A stretch of DNA of 64,000 bases from JAHCHG01 sp041394845 (GTDB taxonomy: Bacteria; Acidobacteriota; Blastocatellia; Pyrinomonadales; Pyrinomonadaceae): contig JAWKHL010000001.1 of NCBI GenBank assembly GCA_041394845.1, positions 1,984,001-2,048,000 of the forward strand, read 5' to 3'. Each line of letters opens with the position of its first letter. Positions within the stretch are counted from its first letter, which is position 1. Of this stretch, positions 43,520 through 52,641 are shown one piece after another. Both the position numbers and the translations under genes were made by a program. The notes under the pieces are model-generated. The model was given only the letters and a program-made list of their open reading frames with translations. It was not told the origin of the DNA and searched no databases.

Positions 43520-44158
43520 ATGAAATCTTTGATTTCGTTGGGTATCATTATTTTCGCGCTTTCGTTTTGCAATCTGAGCGAAACTCTCAAGGGACTGCGG
43601 GGCTCGTCCAATTCGAATTCGTCAACCGATTTACCCGAAAACACCTCGAAGGACGGAACGACCGAGGAAACCGAAAAAGCCGAACTCAGCCCCGAACAAA
43701 AGACGATTCTGGAGAGCGGCCAGCAGGTGACCTGGGAACAGCAGGGGATCATCTGGATCCTGCCGAGGGGTTGGAAAAAAATGGACGTCAAGAAAGAATC
43801 CTTCAATTACGGTTCGCCCGACAACGCCTTTTTGATCGGCTCGATCTCCGTCATGCCCGACAACTTCCCTTCGGAGACAAGCCTCAAAGCAACCTATGAA
43901 AGTTCGCTTTCGCAACTTAAGAACGGCAAATACGAAAAGGTCCGGTATCTGGAAATAGACGGCATCAAGGGCGTCGAATGGACCGAGACGATGCCCGAGG
44001 AGAGCGATTCTCCGCGGCGCCATCAATGGATCGGCTTCCGCAATTATCAGGGCCAGAACCAACAGCTCAACATCATGCTTTCGACCAAAGGCAGTAATTT
44101 CGAGAAACACCGCGACGACTTTTCGGCCGTTATGTATTCGATGAAGATCGCCAAATAA
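43520..44158 (+). CDS. lipoprotein, unrecognised
   Basis: A 212-residue lipoprotein with lipobox FALSFC (Cys17), a Ser/Asn/Thr/Glu-rich linker (about 28-70) and a domain of about 140 residues (IIWILPRGWKKMDVKKESFNYGSPD... to FSAVMYSMKIAK). The domain has the plan of PsbP/DcrB-like lipoproteins, with strands, a central helix TSLKATYESSLSQLKNGKYE, and a terminal helix before the stop. No invariant motif is visible. GGGAGG lies about 9 bases before the ATG. It follows K5 on the same strand after 103 bases, so co-transcription is possible. Confidence 0.75.
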   Translation: MKSLISLGIIIFALSFCNLSETLKGLRGSSNSNSSTDLPENTSKDGTTEETEKAELSPEQKTILESGQQVTWEQQGIIWILPRGWKKMDVKKESFNYGSPDNAFLIGSISVMPDNFPSETSLKATYESSLSQLKNGKYEKVRYLEIDGIKGVEWTETMPEESDSPRRHQWIGFRNYQGQNQQLNIMLSTKGSNFEKHRDDFSAVMYSMKIAK

Positions 44159-44268
44159 GGCCGGATTGGCTTTCGGAAAAAAGAAAAATCTCTGCCCCCC
44201 GGCACCAATGGTCAAAGCCGTCGGGGTTCGGACAAATCAAAAGGTCGCCGCCAAGGTTGAAAAAAGGA

Positions 44269-47034
44269 TCATTTTTTCAACAGATCTTCCACCTCCCCGC
44301 GGGCGGCGATCAGCGCCGGCATATCGGGGTCGGCCTCGGACCACATTTCGAAAAATTTCTCGTAATCGGCGGGGTCTTCCGAAGCCCTGGCCCGGCCCAA
44401 CCGGGCCAGCGGGTAAACTGCCGACAGGGCCGCTTCGCCGGGGTTTTCGAGAATTTTATCGAATTCAACCAGGGCTTTCCCCCTTTTTTTCATCCGCAGG
44501 TAAACCAGCCCGCGAACGTATTGCGGGTAAAACTCGGCCGCCTTTTCGTATCGCTCGGCCATCTCCAAAAACTCCAACGATTCTTCCGGTTCGCCTTGGT
44601 GGAGTTTGACCGCTCCCTTGATGACCGGAATCCACAGATGGTTGATCAATGTGTCTTTCGGATACTCCTTTTCCATCTCGGTCACCAGAGAATCGGCTTC
44701 GGCAGTCTGTCCGCCGAAGGCCAGAGCGAGGGCGGCCCGGGAAAGCGTTTTTTGATTCCGGCTCAGATCAAGGGCTTTTCGCGTCTGGGTTTTAAGCGCC
44801 AGTCCTAATTTCTGATCGTCGTCCCTGGGAAGCCCCGTTCCGGCGCTCCAAAAGGCGATCCTCAATGCCTGCTCCGAAGAATAAAGCCCGGCGGTTTCCG
44901 GGACCTCGCTTTTGAGCGCCGATTCGATCGACCGGTGAAACATTTCCCTCGAACCTCGCCATTTTCCCTGAAAGGCCAGCCGACCGGTTTGAAGGTTCAA
45001 AGCGACGTGGTGCTCCCTGCGTCCCCTGAACCATTTCAACTGGGTTTGCATCTCGTCCGAGTCGCCCTTTATAAAAGCGATCTTGAAAAGGATGACTTGA
45101 AAATAATAGCTGTCGAACTTTTTTTCCAAAGCGGTCCGGCAGATCCGCTCGGCCTCTTCAAACCGGTTCAACAAAAGGTTCGATTCGGACAGATTGATGT
45201 GGCCGATCGAATTTTTGGGTTCGATCCGAATGGCCTCGGCGGACGATTCGATGGCCTTCTCAAACTGCCCTATCCGTTGATAGCTGTCCGAAAGATTGTC
45301 GTAAACCCGGTTGTCGCGCGGGTAGTTTTGCTTCCAGAGTTCGAGCGTTTCGATCAGTTTTTCGATCTCGCCAGTAACGAAAACGTGATAGAAAAAGGTG
45401 ATCCGAAGCCTTTCCAGCTCGCTGACGCTGTTTCTCAGTTCATAGGCGCGGCGGGCGAATTTCGCCGCGTGTTTCCACTGGTTGATGTTGCCGTAATTCG
45501 ATGCCAGACCGACGTAGGCGTAGGCAAATCCCGGATCGATCTCGACCGTTTTCTCCAGCAGAGAAATGCTTTTCAGCATCTCTCCGCGCTGGCGTTCCTT
45601 AAAGGCCAGCGAATAGACCTTGAGAGCTTCGAGCGAGGAACTCGTGTATTGGAGCGGAAAATCGAATTTTTCGATCGAACTCAGACTTTCGCCGAGTTTT
45701 TCCCGAAGCCCGCTGGCGGCCTGACCGAGTATCTCGATCACCTCTTCCTTGTTTTTGGCCTGCCCGAGCTGGCGGCCGATGACCTCACCGGTGCGGCTGT
45801 TGACGGCCTCCAAAGTCAACAAATAAAGCGAGCCCAGACCGGCGATCGTCCCGGCCACAAAAGCCTTCAGACCGCGCCGCTGACAGATCTCCCGGCCCAG
45901 TTCGGCCGTGACGGTCTCGTCGGGTGAACGGCCCATGAATTTCAAGGTCCGGCGAACCTGATCTTCCGGGAAGATGTCGATGTAGGGCGATTGTTCGAGC
46001 ATCACCGCCAGCGCCAGTTTGAGCGTCCCGTCGAAAACCGGATCGCCGGTCAGATTGTTAAATTCGGTCAGGAGAAGCGCATCTTTGTTGGTTTCCTTGG
46101 AGATAAAATCCGGCCCCGCCGGTTGGGCGATCTCCTCGGTCTGAACGCTGCATTTGACCTCCCTCTCCCGTTCGAAAATCCGGTTCAGGTTTTTCAGATC
46201 GGAAATCAGTTCGCTCATCGCCGGATAGCGTTCGGTCCGCTTTTTCTTCAATGCCCTGGTGATGATCCGGTTCAATTCCGGCGGACAAGCCGGGGAAAAT
46301 TGCCCGATCGAAAGCGGCTCGTTGTTGAGGATCGAAGCGATCACGTCGTTGACCGACCCGCCTTCAAAGGGAAGCTTTCGGGTGATCATCTCAAACATGA
46401 CCACTCCCAGACTCCAGATGTCGGTCCGCCCGTCGGTGGCCCGATCGCGCAACTGTTCCGGGGACATATAAAACGGGGTCCCCATGATGATGCCCGGATT
46501 TGTCTGAACGATGGTTTCGGTGGTCGCGATCACCTCTTCGTCCGGAGATTCGTGTTCGATCAGTTTGGCCAGACCGAAATCCAGAACCTTGACGTAACCG
46601 TCCCGGCGGATCATGATGTTCTCCGGTTTGATGTCGCGATGGATGATGCCCGAAGCATGGGCGGCCGCCAAAGCCTCGGCGGTCTGAACGGCGACCGAGG
46701 CGATCTCGTCGAAGGAAAAGCTTTTCTCCCCGAAACTTTTGCGAATCGTCAGACCGTCGATGTATTCGGTGGCGATGAAATTGACGTCGCCCGATTGACC
46801 GATCTCGTAAACCGTCAGGATGTTGGGATGGTTGAGCGCCGAAGCGGCCTTGGCCTCTTGAATGAACCGGTTGAGCTTCTCGCTTTCCCGGCCAAAACCC
46901 TTTCTGAGAACCTTGAGGGCGACCTTCCGCTCCAGACGCGTGTCCTCGGCCAGATAAACCTCGCCCATCCCGCCTTTGCCCAGCGCAGAAATGATCTGAT
47001 ACCGACCGATCCGAGTTTTGGAGGCGAAACCCAT
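44269..47034 (-). CDS. Ser/Thr protein kinase K6 with FlgO/TolB-like domain and TPR
   Basis: A 921-residue protein that starts straight at the kinase domain (residues 10-275), lacking the N-terminal module of K1-K5. Catalytic motifs are complete: GKGGMG, Lys41, HRD 132-134, DFG 152-154 and YMSPEQ. Residues about 305-430 (DALLLTEFNNLTGDPVFDGTLKLALAVMLEQSPYIDIFPEDQV) match the FlgO/TolB-N-like domain often found before TPRs in such proteins. About 440-910 are TPR repeats (IEKLIETLELWKQNYPRDNRVYDNLSDSYQRIGQFEKAIESS). No membrane helix is visible, so it is probably cytoplasmic. No sigma factor gene is adjacent. Confidence 0.93.
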   Translation of the reverse strand: MGFASKTRIGRYQIISALGKGGMGEVYLAEDTRLERKVALKVLRKGFGRESEKLNRFIQEAKAASALNHPNILTVYEIGQSGDVNFIATEYIDGLTIRKSFGEKSFSFDEIASVAVQTAEALAAAHASGIIHRDIKPENIMIRRDGYVKVLDFGLAKLIEHESPDEEVIATTETIVQTNPGIIMGTPFYMSPEQLRDRATDGRTDIWSLGVVMFEMITRKLPFEGGSVNDVIASILNNEPLSIGQFSPACPPELNRIITRALKKKRTERYPAMSELISDLKNLNRIFEREREVKCSVQTEEIAQPAGPDFISKETNKDALLLTEFNNLTGDPVFDGTLKLALAVMLEQSPYIDIFPEDQVRRTLKFMGRSPDETVTAELGREICQRRGLKAFVAGTIAGLGSLYLLTLEAVNSRTGEVIGRQLGQAKNKEEVIEILGQAASGLREKLGESLSSIEKFDFPLQYTSSSLEALKVYSLAFKERQRGEMLKSISLLEKTVEIDPGFAYAYVGLASNYGNINQWKHAAKFARRAYELRNSVSELERLRITFFYHVFVTGEIEKLIETLELWKQNYPRDNRVYDNLSDSYQRIGQFEKAIESSAEAIRIEPKNSIGHINLSESNLLLNRFEEAERICRTALEKKFDSYYFQVILFKIAFIKGDSDEMQTQLKWFRGRREHHVALNLQTGRLAFQGKWRGSREMFHRSIESALKSEVPETAGLYSSEQALRIAFWSAGTGLPRDDDQKLGLALKTQTRKALDLSRNQKTLSRAALALAFGGQTAEADSLVTEMEKEYPKDTLINHLWIPVIKGAVKLHQGEPEESLEFLEMAERYEKAAEFYPQYVRGLVYLRMKKRGKALVEFDKILENPGEAALSAVYPLARLGRARASEDPADYEKFFEMWSEADPDMPALIAARGEVEDLLKK

Positions 47035-47130
47035 GCCAAACTACCGATTAACTTCCCTTGATAAATTGTAAGGATTGTAACCCAAAACCCCCGCAAACAC
47101 ATAATTCCCGAACCCGCCCGGCGGCGGGTC

Positions 47131-47631
47131 TCAGGCGAACAAATCCCGCAGTTTTTCCCTCTCCAAAGCGCCCCGGCCGAACCGTTTTTGCAATTCGGCA
47201 AGCCGGCCCTCGAATTCCCCGATCGTCCAGCATTTATCGGCCGGAAGTTCCTCCAACGGCTCTCCCTCCTCGTTCAGCGGACAGATGTCCCGCAATTCGA
47301 TCCATTCCCTTTCGATCTCCTCAAACCAGCGCAGAGGCAGCCCCTGAGTCCGGCAGACGTAGGGCCGGTCGGGATAGATCCGGCAACCTCCCGCTTGATC
47401 CAAAAAAGCGCAGAATCCGGCCGGGTGAGGTTTCTTTTCACCTACAAGGTCCCGGTGTTTCCGGCGGATGTTTTCGGCCTCGATCCCGAAAACCGCGATC
47501 CCGTCAACGCAACACGCCGAACATCCTTTTTGACACTTCAGACGTTCGGCGTGAAATTCCGAGAGTTCATTCGCCAGCGAATCAACCTCCCGGTACAGAT
47601 TTTTCAGTTTTTCAAATAATTTATCGGACAC
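47131..47631 (-). CDS. YkgJ family cysteine-cluster protein
   Basis: A 166-residue protein of the YkgJ (zinc/iron-chelating CxxxCxxC) family. The cluster is LKCQKGCSACCVDGI near residue 33, followed by FCAFLDQAGGCRIYPDRPYVCRTQGLPL, whose Cys/Arg/Pro pattern (C.IY..RP..CR) is diagnostic, and a late Cys in ADKCWTIG. Proteins of this group are thought to bind an Fe-S cluster or metals; their reaction is not known. The gene stands between K6 and an NTF2-like gene on the same strand. Confidence 0.9.
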   Translation of the reverse strand: MSDKLFEKLKNLYREVDSLANELSEFHAERLKCQKGCSACCVDGIAVFGIEAENIRRKHRDLVGEKKPHPAGFCAFLDQAGGCRIYPDRPYVCRTQGLPLRWFEEIEREWIELRDICPLNEEGEPLEELPADKCWTIGEFEGRLAELQKRFGRGALEREKLRDLFA

Positions 47632-47699
47632 GATTTTATCGTGTTTTGTACCCGAACTGAATTTGACGAGATTTTTCGCCTGTTGTCCGGGGGTGCGGT

Positions 47700-48113
47700 T
47701 TAAGCGGCTTCGGCTTTTTGAAAGGCCCGTTCGACGGCGGCCGTATCGAAAAGCTCGTAAAAACCGGTAACCTTTTCGTTACGAACCGTAAAGATTTGGA
47801 TCCAGTCGGTCTCATAACTCCGTCCCGTGGCATTGACCGTGGCGGCCGATTTTCCCAAGACCACGACCCTGTCGCCCTGAGCGATGAATTCGGTCGGTTC
47901 AAAACGGGTTATGTTTTCCGTCTCGACGAGAAGGCCGAAAAATTCCGCCACCGCCTGACGTCCGCGTCGCGTCCCTCCGAGGGACGACCTCTGAGTGATG
48001 GGCGTCGTCCATTCGATGTTTTCGTCAAAAAGCTGAAGCAATCCTTCGAGGTCGCCGTTGCCGAATCTTTCGTACCCCTGACGGACGATCCTCGTATTAT
48101 TCGTTTCGTTCAT
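47700..48113 (-). CDS. SnoaL-like NTF2-fold protein
   Basis: A 137-residue protein of the SnoaL/ketosteroid-isomerase-like fold: IVRQGYERFGNGDLEGLLQLFDENIEWTTPI, GGTRRGRQAVAEFFGLLVE, then VVVLGKSAATVNATGRSYETDWIQIFTVRNEKVTGFYELFDTAAVERAF. The last segment is typical of the family that includes limonene-epoxide hydrolase relatives. Start fixed by AGGAGG 6 bases before the ATG at 48111-48113. Substrate not predictable. Confidence 0.9.
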   Translation of the reverse strand: MNETNNTRIVRQGYERFGNGDLEGLLQLFDENIEWTTPITQRSSLGGTRRGRQAVAEFFGLLVETENITRFEPTEFIAQGDRVVVLGKSAATVNATGRSYETDWIQIFTVRNEKVTGFYELFDTAAVERAFQKAEAA

Positions 48114-48249
48114 ATCAACCTCCTTTCCGGCCCTGTGAAACAAACCGGAAGAATAAAAGTTAAGTTCAGTGAAACCCCCTTGTTGTAATTGATGGGGTCC
48201 ATTATAACCTCAAAACAAACTTTTGACACAAAAAAAAACGAACCCGAAA

Positions 48250-48867
48250 TCAAATGATGGTCGGTTTGTCCCAATGGGGAACGAAACATTTCCGGCAACG
48301 GGCCTCGTATTTCCCGGTGGCTCCGACCGCCACCCGCTCTTCGGATTCAAAGGTCCGCTGGGAATAATTTGCGGTTTGTCCGCATTTGACGCAGATGGCG
48401 TGGGTTTTGGTGATGAATTCGGCGATCGACAGCAGTTGCGGCATCGGTTCGAAAGGCTTGCCCGTATAATCCTGATCCAGTCCGGCGATGATCACCCGCT
48501 TGCCGCCGTCGGCCAGCCGGTTGACCGCGTCGACCAGTTCCATATCGAAAAACTGTCCCTCGTCGATCCCGACCACCTGCGTGTCCTCGTCGATCTGTGA
48601 GAGCAGTTCTTTGGCCGTCATCACCGGTTTGGAGATATGGGTCATACCCGAATGCGAAGCGATCTCTTCGACCGAATAGCGGTCGTCGATCCGCGGCTTG
48701 AAGACCTGCACCTTTTGACGGGCGATCCGCGCCCGGTTCAGACGGCGGATCAATTCCTCGCTTTTGCCCGAAAACATCGAGCCGACGATCACCTCGACCC
48801 AACCGGTCCCGTTTTGCCGCGTTTTGCGGCGCTCTTCCGTATTATCGAAAGCAATTTCTTCAACCAT
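48250..48867 (-). CDS. tdk: thymidine kinase
   Basis: A 205-residue type II thymidine kinase that phosphorylates thymidine to dTMP with ATP in the salvage pathway. Walker A is GSMFSGKSEELIRRL (near residue 30), the Walker B-like segment is VVGIDEGQFFD, and the lasso/zinc part has CVKCGQTANYSQR and CRKCFVPHW, giving four Cys ligands. GLDQDYTGKPFEPMPQLLSIAE is the family thymidine-pocket region. A 20-residue N-terminal extension precedes the core. The upstream DNA is an inverted heptamer repeat. Confidence 0.97.
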   Translation of the reverse strand: MVEEIAFDNTEERRKTRQNGTGWVEVIVGSMFSGKSEELIRRLNRARIARQKVQVFKPRIDDRYSVEEIASHSGMTHISKPVMTAKELLSQIDEDTQVVGIDEGQFFDMELVDAVNRLADGGKRVIIAGLDQDYTGKPFEPMPQLLSIAEFITKTHAICVKCGQTANYSQRTFESEERVAVGATGKYEARCRKCFVPHWDKPTII

Positions 48868-48878
48868 ATTTGATAAGA

Positions 48879-48950
48879 GTCGGCAGTGAGCAGAGGGCAG
48901 TAAGCAGTTTGATTTAGGGATTGCTCACCTCTCACTGCTCACCGCTCACT
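48879..48950. repeat. inverted CAGTGAG/CTCACTG heptamer repeat
   Basis: The left arm (48879-48908) has four heptamers of the CAGTGAG type. The right arm (48923-48950) has their reverse complements (GCTCACC, TCTCACT, GCTCACC, GCTCACT). It lies between the divergent tdk and zinc-ribbon genes and shares its unit with 4292-4326 and 61197-61274. Confidence 0.8.
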
Positions 48951-49070
48951 TTCAATTTTTTTTTCACCTCTTGAGATTTGAGAAAGCAAGGTTATCAAGT
49001 CTCGGAGCGGTTGTCCAATGGCGGGAATTACTTCTCAGATTTGTTCCGGTTTTCTGCTATTCTAGCAATT

Positions 49071-49265
49071 GTGCGGTTGAAGATTTGCGATAAATGCCGT
49101 CGGCCTTTTATGGAAGACCGTGAATTCTGCCCCCATTGCCCCCAACCCTACAGTTGGGATCAGGAATCGTGGGCCAATATGGGCTGTCTGCTGATCACCA
49201 TCCTGCCGCTGGTTCTGATCCTCTTATTCTGGCTTTTTTTCTTTATGAGTTTTCTTTTGAGATGA
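49071..49265 (+). CDS. small zinc-ribbon membrane protein
   Basis: A 64-residue protein with an N-terminal four-Cys zinc ribbon (ICDKCRRPFMEDREFCPHC) and one C-terminal membrane helix of about 26 residues (LLITILPLVLILLFWLFFF). I start at GTG 49071 because it gives MRLKICDKC; no clear ribosome binding site is present. TATTCT lies about 10 bases upstream, so a leaderless message is conceivable. The last 42 bases overlap the 3' end of the convergent dacB gene. Confidence 0.65.
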   Translation: MRLKICDKCRRPFMEDREFCPHCPQPYSWDQESWANMGCLLITILPLVLILLFWLFFFMSFLLR

Positions 49266-50882
49266 ATCTTCTCCGGCGCCCGGAGCGGAATTTTTCGCCG
49301 AATTGCCGTCTTCGGAGGAATCTTCGGCCGGTTCTGTGATCAATCCGGCGGCGATCTCATCAATGACGCGGGTCGTTTCGGTTCGCCGGGTGGCGTTGTT
49401 GCAGATGACGACAAAGGCCAGCGTTTCATCTTTTGAACGGGCGTAACCGGCCAGACTGCTGACGTAGGTGATCGAACCGGTTTTGGCCAGAATCGAGCCT
49501 TTGACCCGCCCGAGCCGTCCGCCGAGCGTTCCGTCCGTTCCCGCCACCGGAAGAGAATTTTCAAATACGTTGGCGAACTTCGACTGCGCCGCGTAGATCA
49601 GGGCCCGTCCGAAGGCCTCGGGCGTGACGAAATCGAGCCGCGACAAACCGGAGCCGTCCCGGATTTCGATCTCGCCGGTCGCCACCCCGGCCCCGGTCAG
49701 AAATTTTTTGATGACGGCCGCCCCGGCGGAATCGTCGCCCCGGACCGCCTGGAAAGCCTTGTTCGGATCGGGCGCCGTGTCGCCGAATTTTTTGCCCAGG
49801 GTGCGAAGGATCAGTTCGGCGTAAATATTGACCGAATTCTTGTTCATCCGGCGGACTATCTCGGCCAAAGTCTTGCTTTCGACCGAAGCCAGTTCGGTCG
49901 CCGCATCGGGATCGAGCCGGTTCTCCGCTTTCCAGTCGGCCGAAAGGGTTCGGCCCTCGACGGCGATCCCTTTTCCTTCGAGCGCCTCCTTCAAACTGCC
50001 GGCCGCCCACAAAGCCGGGTTATGGACGGCCAGTTGCCCCGCCGCCTTGGCGCCGTTGCCCCAGACGTAAACCTCGTTATCGGCCAGTCCGCGTTTGATC
50101 CCGTAGGAATCCTTTTCATCCGGGTTTTTCGGTTTGAGATCGTTCCGAACGCGCAGGAAGTCGGTCGTCGAGGTCAACGTCCCCTCATCGTTGATAAAAA
50201 TGCTGGCTTGATTTTCGCGGAAGGTCAGGGCGGCGGCCTCCGCCCCGTAATGCCATTGAATGTCGTTCCAGGTCCAACCGTCGCCGAGATCGTCCCCCCT
50301 GAAATAGCTCTCGTCGCCGACGATATTGCCCTTGATCCTTTTTAATCCCTTGGCCTGCAGTTGATTGACCAGATCGTTCAATTCCTCGGTTCCGAAATCC
50401 GGTGCGCCGCCGCCGAAAAGCGTCAGATCGCCGCTCAGGGTCCCGTCCGATCCGATCTGATTTTGGGAAAAAATGCGGGTCTTCCAGCGAAAATCCGGGC
50501 CGAGTTTGTCGAGCGCGACGACCGAGGTCAGGACCTTCTGGATCGAGGCCGGATTGAAAAGCCGACGGGCGTCGCGGGCCACCAAAACCCGTCCGTCCTT
50601 CAAACTGACGACGAAAACTCCCCAGCGGGCGTTGCTCAAAGGGCTTTTTTCGATCATCTGGTCGATCCGGCCGGCCAGCGCCAGATCTTCGGGTCGTTGG
50701 GAGATCTGCAAGGGGCGCGACAGATCGATGTTGGGCGGCTCGACCTCAAAACCGTTCTCCTCGGAGGCGTTTGCCTCATCTCCCTCGGCCGCCCGGTTCG
50801 ACTGAAAACAGGCGTAAGTCAAACTCAGCCCCAAAAGCAAGAGGCCGATCTGCAAAAATAATCTCAGCCGTTTTTTTCTCAC
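49224..50882 (-). CDS. dacB: D-alanyl-D-alanine carboxypeptidase/endopeptidase (PBP4-type, S13)
   Basis: A 552-residue low-molecular-mass penicillin-binding protein that trims or cleaves peptidoglycan peptides in the periplasm. The N-terminus has a lipobox-like LTYAC (Cys25), so it may be a lipoprotein. Active-site motifs are SIQK (in FNPASIQKVLTSVVALDKL), SVN (NKNSVNIYAELILRTLG) and KTG (LAKTGSITYVSSLAGY), in that order, with the large insert between SxxK and SxN typical of class C PBPs such as DacB. The C-terminal about 40 residues are a low-complexity Glu/Ser/Lys tail, part of which overlaps the convergent gene. It follows gpmI by about 80 bases. Confidence 0.93.
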   Translation of the reverse strand: MRKKRLRLFLQIGLLLLGLSLTYACFQSNRAAEGDEANASEENGFEVEPPNIDLSRPLQISQRPEDLALAGRIDQMIEKSPLSNARWGVFVVSLKDGRVLVARDARRLFNPASIQKVLTSVVALDKLGPDFRWKTRIFSQNQIGSDGTLSGDLTLFGGGAPDFGTEELNDLVNQLQAKGLKRIKGNIVGDESYFRGDDLGDGWTWNDIQWHYGAEAAALTFRENQASIFINDEGTLTSTTDFLRVRNDLKPKNPDEKDSYGIKRGLADNEVYVWGNGAKAAGQLAVHNPALWAAGSLKEALEGKGIAVEGRTLSADWKAENRLDPDAATELASVESKTLAEIVRRMNKNSVNIYAELILRTLGKKFGDTAPDPNKAFQAVRGDDSAGAAVIKKFLTGAGVATGEIEIRDGSGLSRLDFVTPEAFGRALIYAAQSKFANVFENSLPVAGTDGTLGGRLGRVKGSILAKTGSITYVSSLAGYARSKDETLAFVVICNNATRRTETTRVIDEIAAGLITEPAEDSSEDGNSAKNSAPGAGEDSSQKKTHKEKKPE

Positions 50883-50961
50883 GATCCCTTTTTCGTTAAA
50901 TGCCGGCGCTGTTTTTTACCCCGGCCGCCGACCGCTCGTCGGACAAAATCATTCCAAAAAC

Positions 50962-52530
50962 TTAAATCTGGCGAAGATCGTTCCCGGTCATCTCGGCCGG
51001 TTTTTCCAAACCCAGAATCCCCAAAATGGTCGGGGCGACATCTTCCAGAGCGCCGTCGGGTCTGAGCGTCAGCCCGTCCGCCGAATCATCGATCAATAGG
51101 AAAGGAACCGGATTGGCCGTGTGCGTATTGTTCGGCTCGCCGGTCAATAGATCGGCCATTTCCTCGCAATTGCCGTGATCCGAGGTGATGATGGCGACGC
51201 CCTTCTTCTCCCGGATCTTTTCGACGATCCCGCCGAGACAGGTGTCGACGAACTGAACCGATTCGATCGTCTTTTCCAGATTTCCCGTGTGAGCGACCAT
51301 GTCCGGCGAAGCCAGATTGATGATAAAAACATCATTCTCATCGGCCTCAAGACTCCTCAAAAGTTTGTCGGTCACCTTAAAACATCTCATTTCCGGCTGG
51401 TTTTCCTGCGCTTCGTTCTTGAGCGACTGAACCAGAATCCGCTGTTCGCAGGCGTGTTCCTGATCGCTTCCGCCGTTGAAGAAATAAGTGATGTGGGCGT
51501 ATTTTTCGGTTTCCGTCACCCGGCAATTCAAAACCCCCTGATCGGCGAAGACCTTGGCCAGCACGTTCCGTTCATTGTCCTGCCGGAAAGCGACCGGCAG
51601 TTCAAAACTGCGGTCGTATTCGGTCAGGCAAACGGTTTCGACCTTGGGTTTCCCGATCTCGTTGACGTGCGGGACCGAAAGGGCCTTGGCCAGCTGCCGC
51701 ATCCGGTCGGCCCGGTGATTGAAAAAAATCACCAGATCGCCCTCTTTGATCTGGGTTACGGGAACGCCCGGTTCTTTTTCCAGAATGATCGGCTGGATGA
51801 ATTCGTCCGATATGCCGCGCAAAAACGAATTGCGGATGGCGGTGATCGGATCGGAAGCGTGTTCGCCCTCGGCGTGAACCAGCATCGTGTAGGCCCGAAC
51901 TGTTCGCTCCCAGTTCTCGTCCTTGTCCATCGCGTAATAACGCCCGCAAAGGCTGGCGATCCGCCCGACGCCGATGTCGGCCAGTTTGATCTCAAGAGCC
52001 TCGACGTAAATATCGGCCGTTCGCTGACGGACGTCGCGCCCGTCGAGAATGGCGTGAACGAAAACGTTCGTCAGTCCCTCGTTTTTGGCCATCCGCAGGA
52101 GGGCAAAGAGGTTTTCGGGCGAGGAATGAACCTCGCCGTCCGACAGCAGTCCGATCAGATGAACCGACCGGCGGTTGTCGGCCACCCGTTGGAGGGCTTT
52201 TTTCAGGGTCTCGTTCTCGAAGAATGTTCCGGATTTGAGCGCATTCGAGATCCGGGAAATATCGGTCTGAACGATCCTTCCGGCCCCGATGTTCAGGTGT
52301 CCGACCTCGGAATTTCCCGGCGCATCCGGCCCGAGGCCGACGCGCATCCCGGAGGCGGCCAGCAAAGTATGCGGATAATCCCTCAAAAATTCGTCGTAAT
52401 AAGGCGTATGCGCCAAGGCGATGGCGTTCCCCTCTTTTTGCGGCGAATGCCCCCAGCCGTCGATGATGATCAGGGCCAGAGGCCGCTTGGCGATTTTGGA
52501 TTTTAGATTTTGGGTTTTGGATTCTTCCAT
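50962..52530 (-). CDS. gpmI: 2,3-bisphosphoglycerate-independent phosphoglycerate mutase
   Basis: A 522-residue glycolytic enzyme that interconverts 3- and 2-phosphoglycerate using two Mn2+ ions. Visible motifs: ALIIIDGWGHS (metal Asp), GNSEVGHLNIGAGR (catalytic Ser), HAILDGRDV, FFNHRADRMRQLAKAL, and ITSDHGNCEEM, PNNTHTANPVPF (metal His/Asp). Length is normal. The start is set at ATG 52528-52530. Codons 3-13 are then encoded by one arm of a 32-bp inverted repeat (52492-52523), giving an unusual leader ESKTQNLKSK before the conserved AKRPLALIIIDGWG. Enolase, the next glycolytic step, is 4 kb away. Confidence 0.95.
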   Translation of the reverse strand: MEESKTQNLKSKIAKRPLALIIIDGWGHSPQKEGNAIALAHTPYYDEFLRDYPHTLLAASGMRVGLGPDAPGNSEVGHLNIGAGRIVQTDISRISNALKSGTFFENETLKKALQRVADNRRSVHLIGLLSDGEVHSSPENLFALLRMAKNEGLTNVFVHAILDGRDVRQRTADIYVEALEIKLADIGVGRIASLCGRYYAMDKDENWERTVRAYTMLVHAEGEHASDPITAIRNSFLRGISDEFIQPIILEKEPGVPVTQIKEGDLVIFFNHRADRMRQLAKALSVPHVNEIGKPKVETVCLTEYDRSFELPVAFRQDNERNVLAKVFADQGVLNCRVTETEKYAHITYFFNGGSDQEHACEQRILVQSLKNEAQENQPEMRCFKVTDKLLRSLEADENDVFIINLASPDMVAHTGNLEKTIESVQFVDTCLGGIVEKIREKKGVAIITSDHGNCEEMADLLTGEPNNTHTANPVPFLLIDDSADGLTLRPDGALEDVAPTILGILGLEKPAEMTGNDLRQI

Positions 52531-52641
52531 TTCTGACAGTTCAATTTTAACTGATAAATTTTCTAAACAGCCGATTTTTGGACGAAGACCGGAATTTTGA
52601 CCGGGGAGCAATCCAAAACCCAAAATCTAAAATCCAAAATC
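52492..52641. repeat. 32-bp perfect inverted repeat, arms 52492-52523 and 52610-52641
   Basis: The two arms are exact reverse complements over 32 bases, built of GATTTTG-like heptamers, with an 86-base spacer. The left arm lies inside the first codons of gpmI. The right arm covers the stop codon of the upstream acetyltransferase gene. In the shared transcript they could fold into a long stem sequestering the gpmI start. Confidence 0.9.

Noticed and set aside
48978..49070. Longer start (TTG) for the zinc-ribbon protein
   Set aside because: The added residues are not protein-like next to the ribbon, and GTG at 49071 places the Cys pair at the usual N-terminal position.
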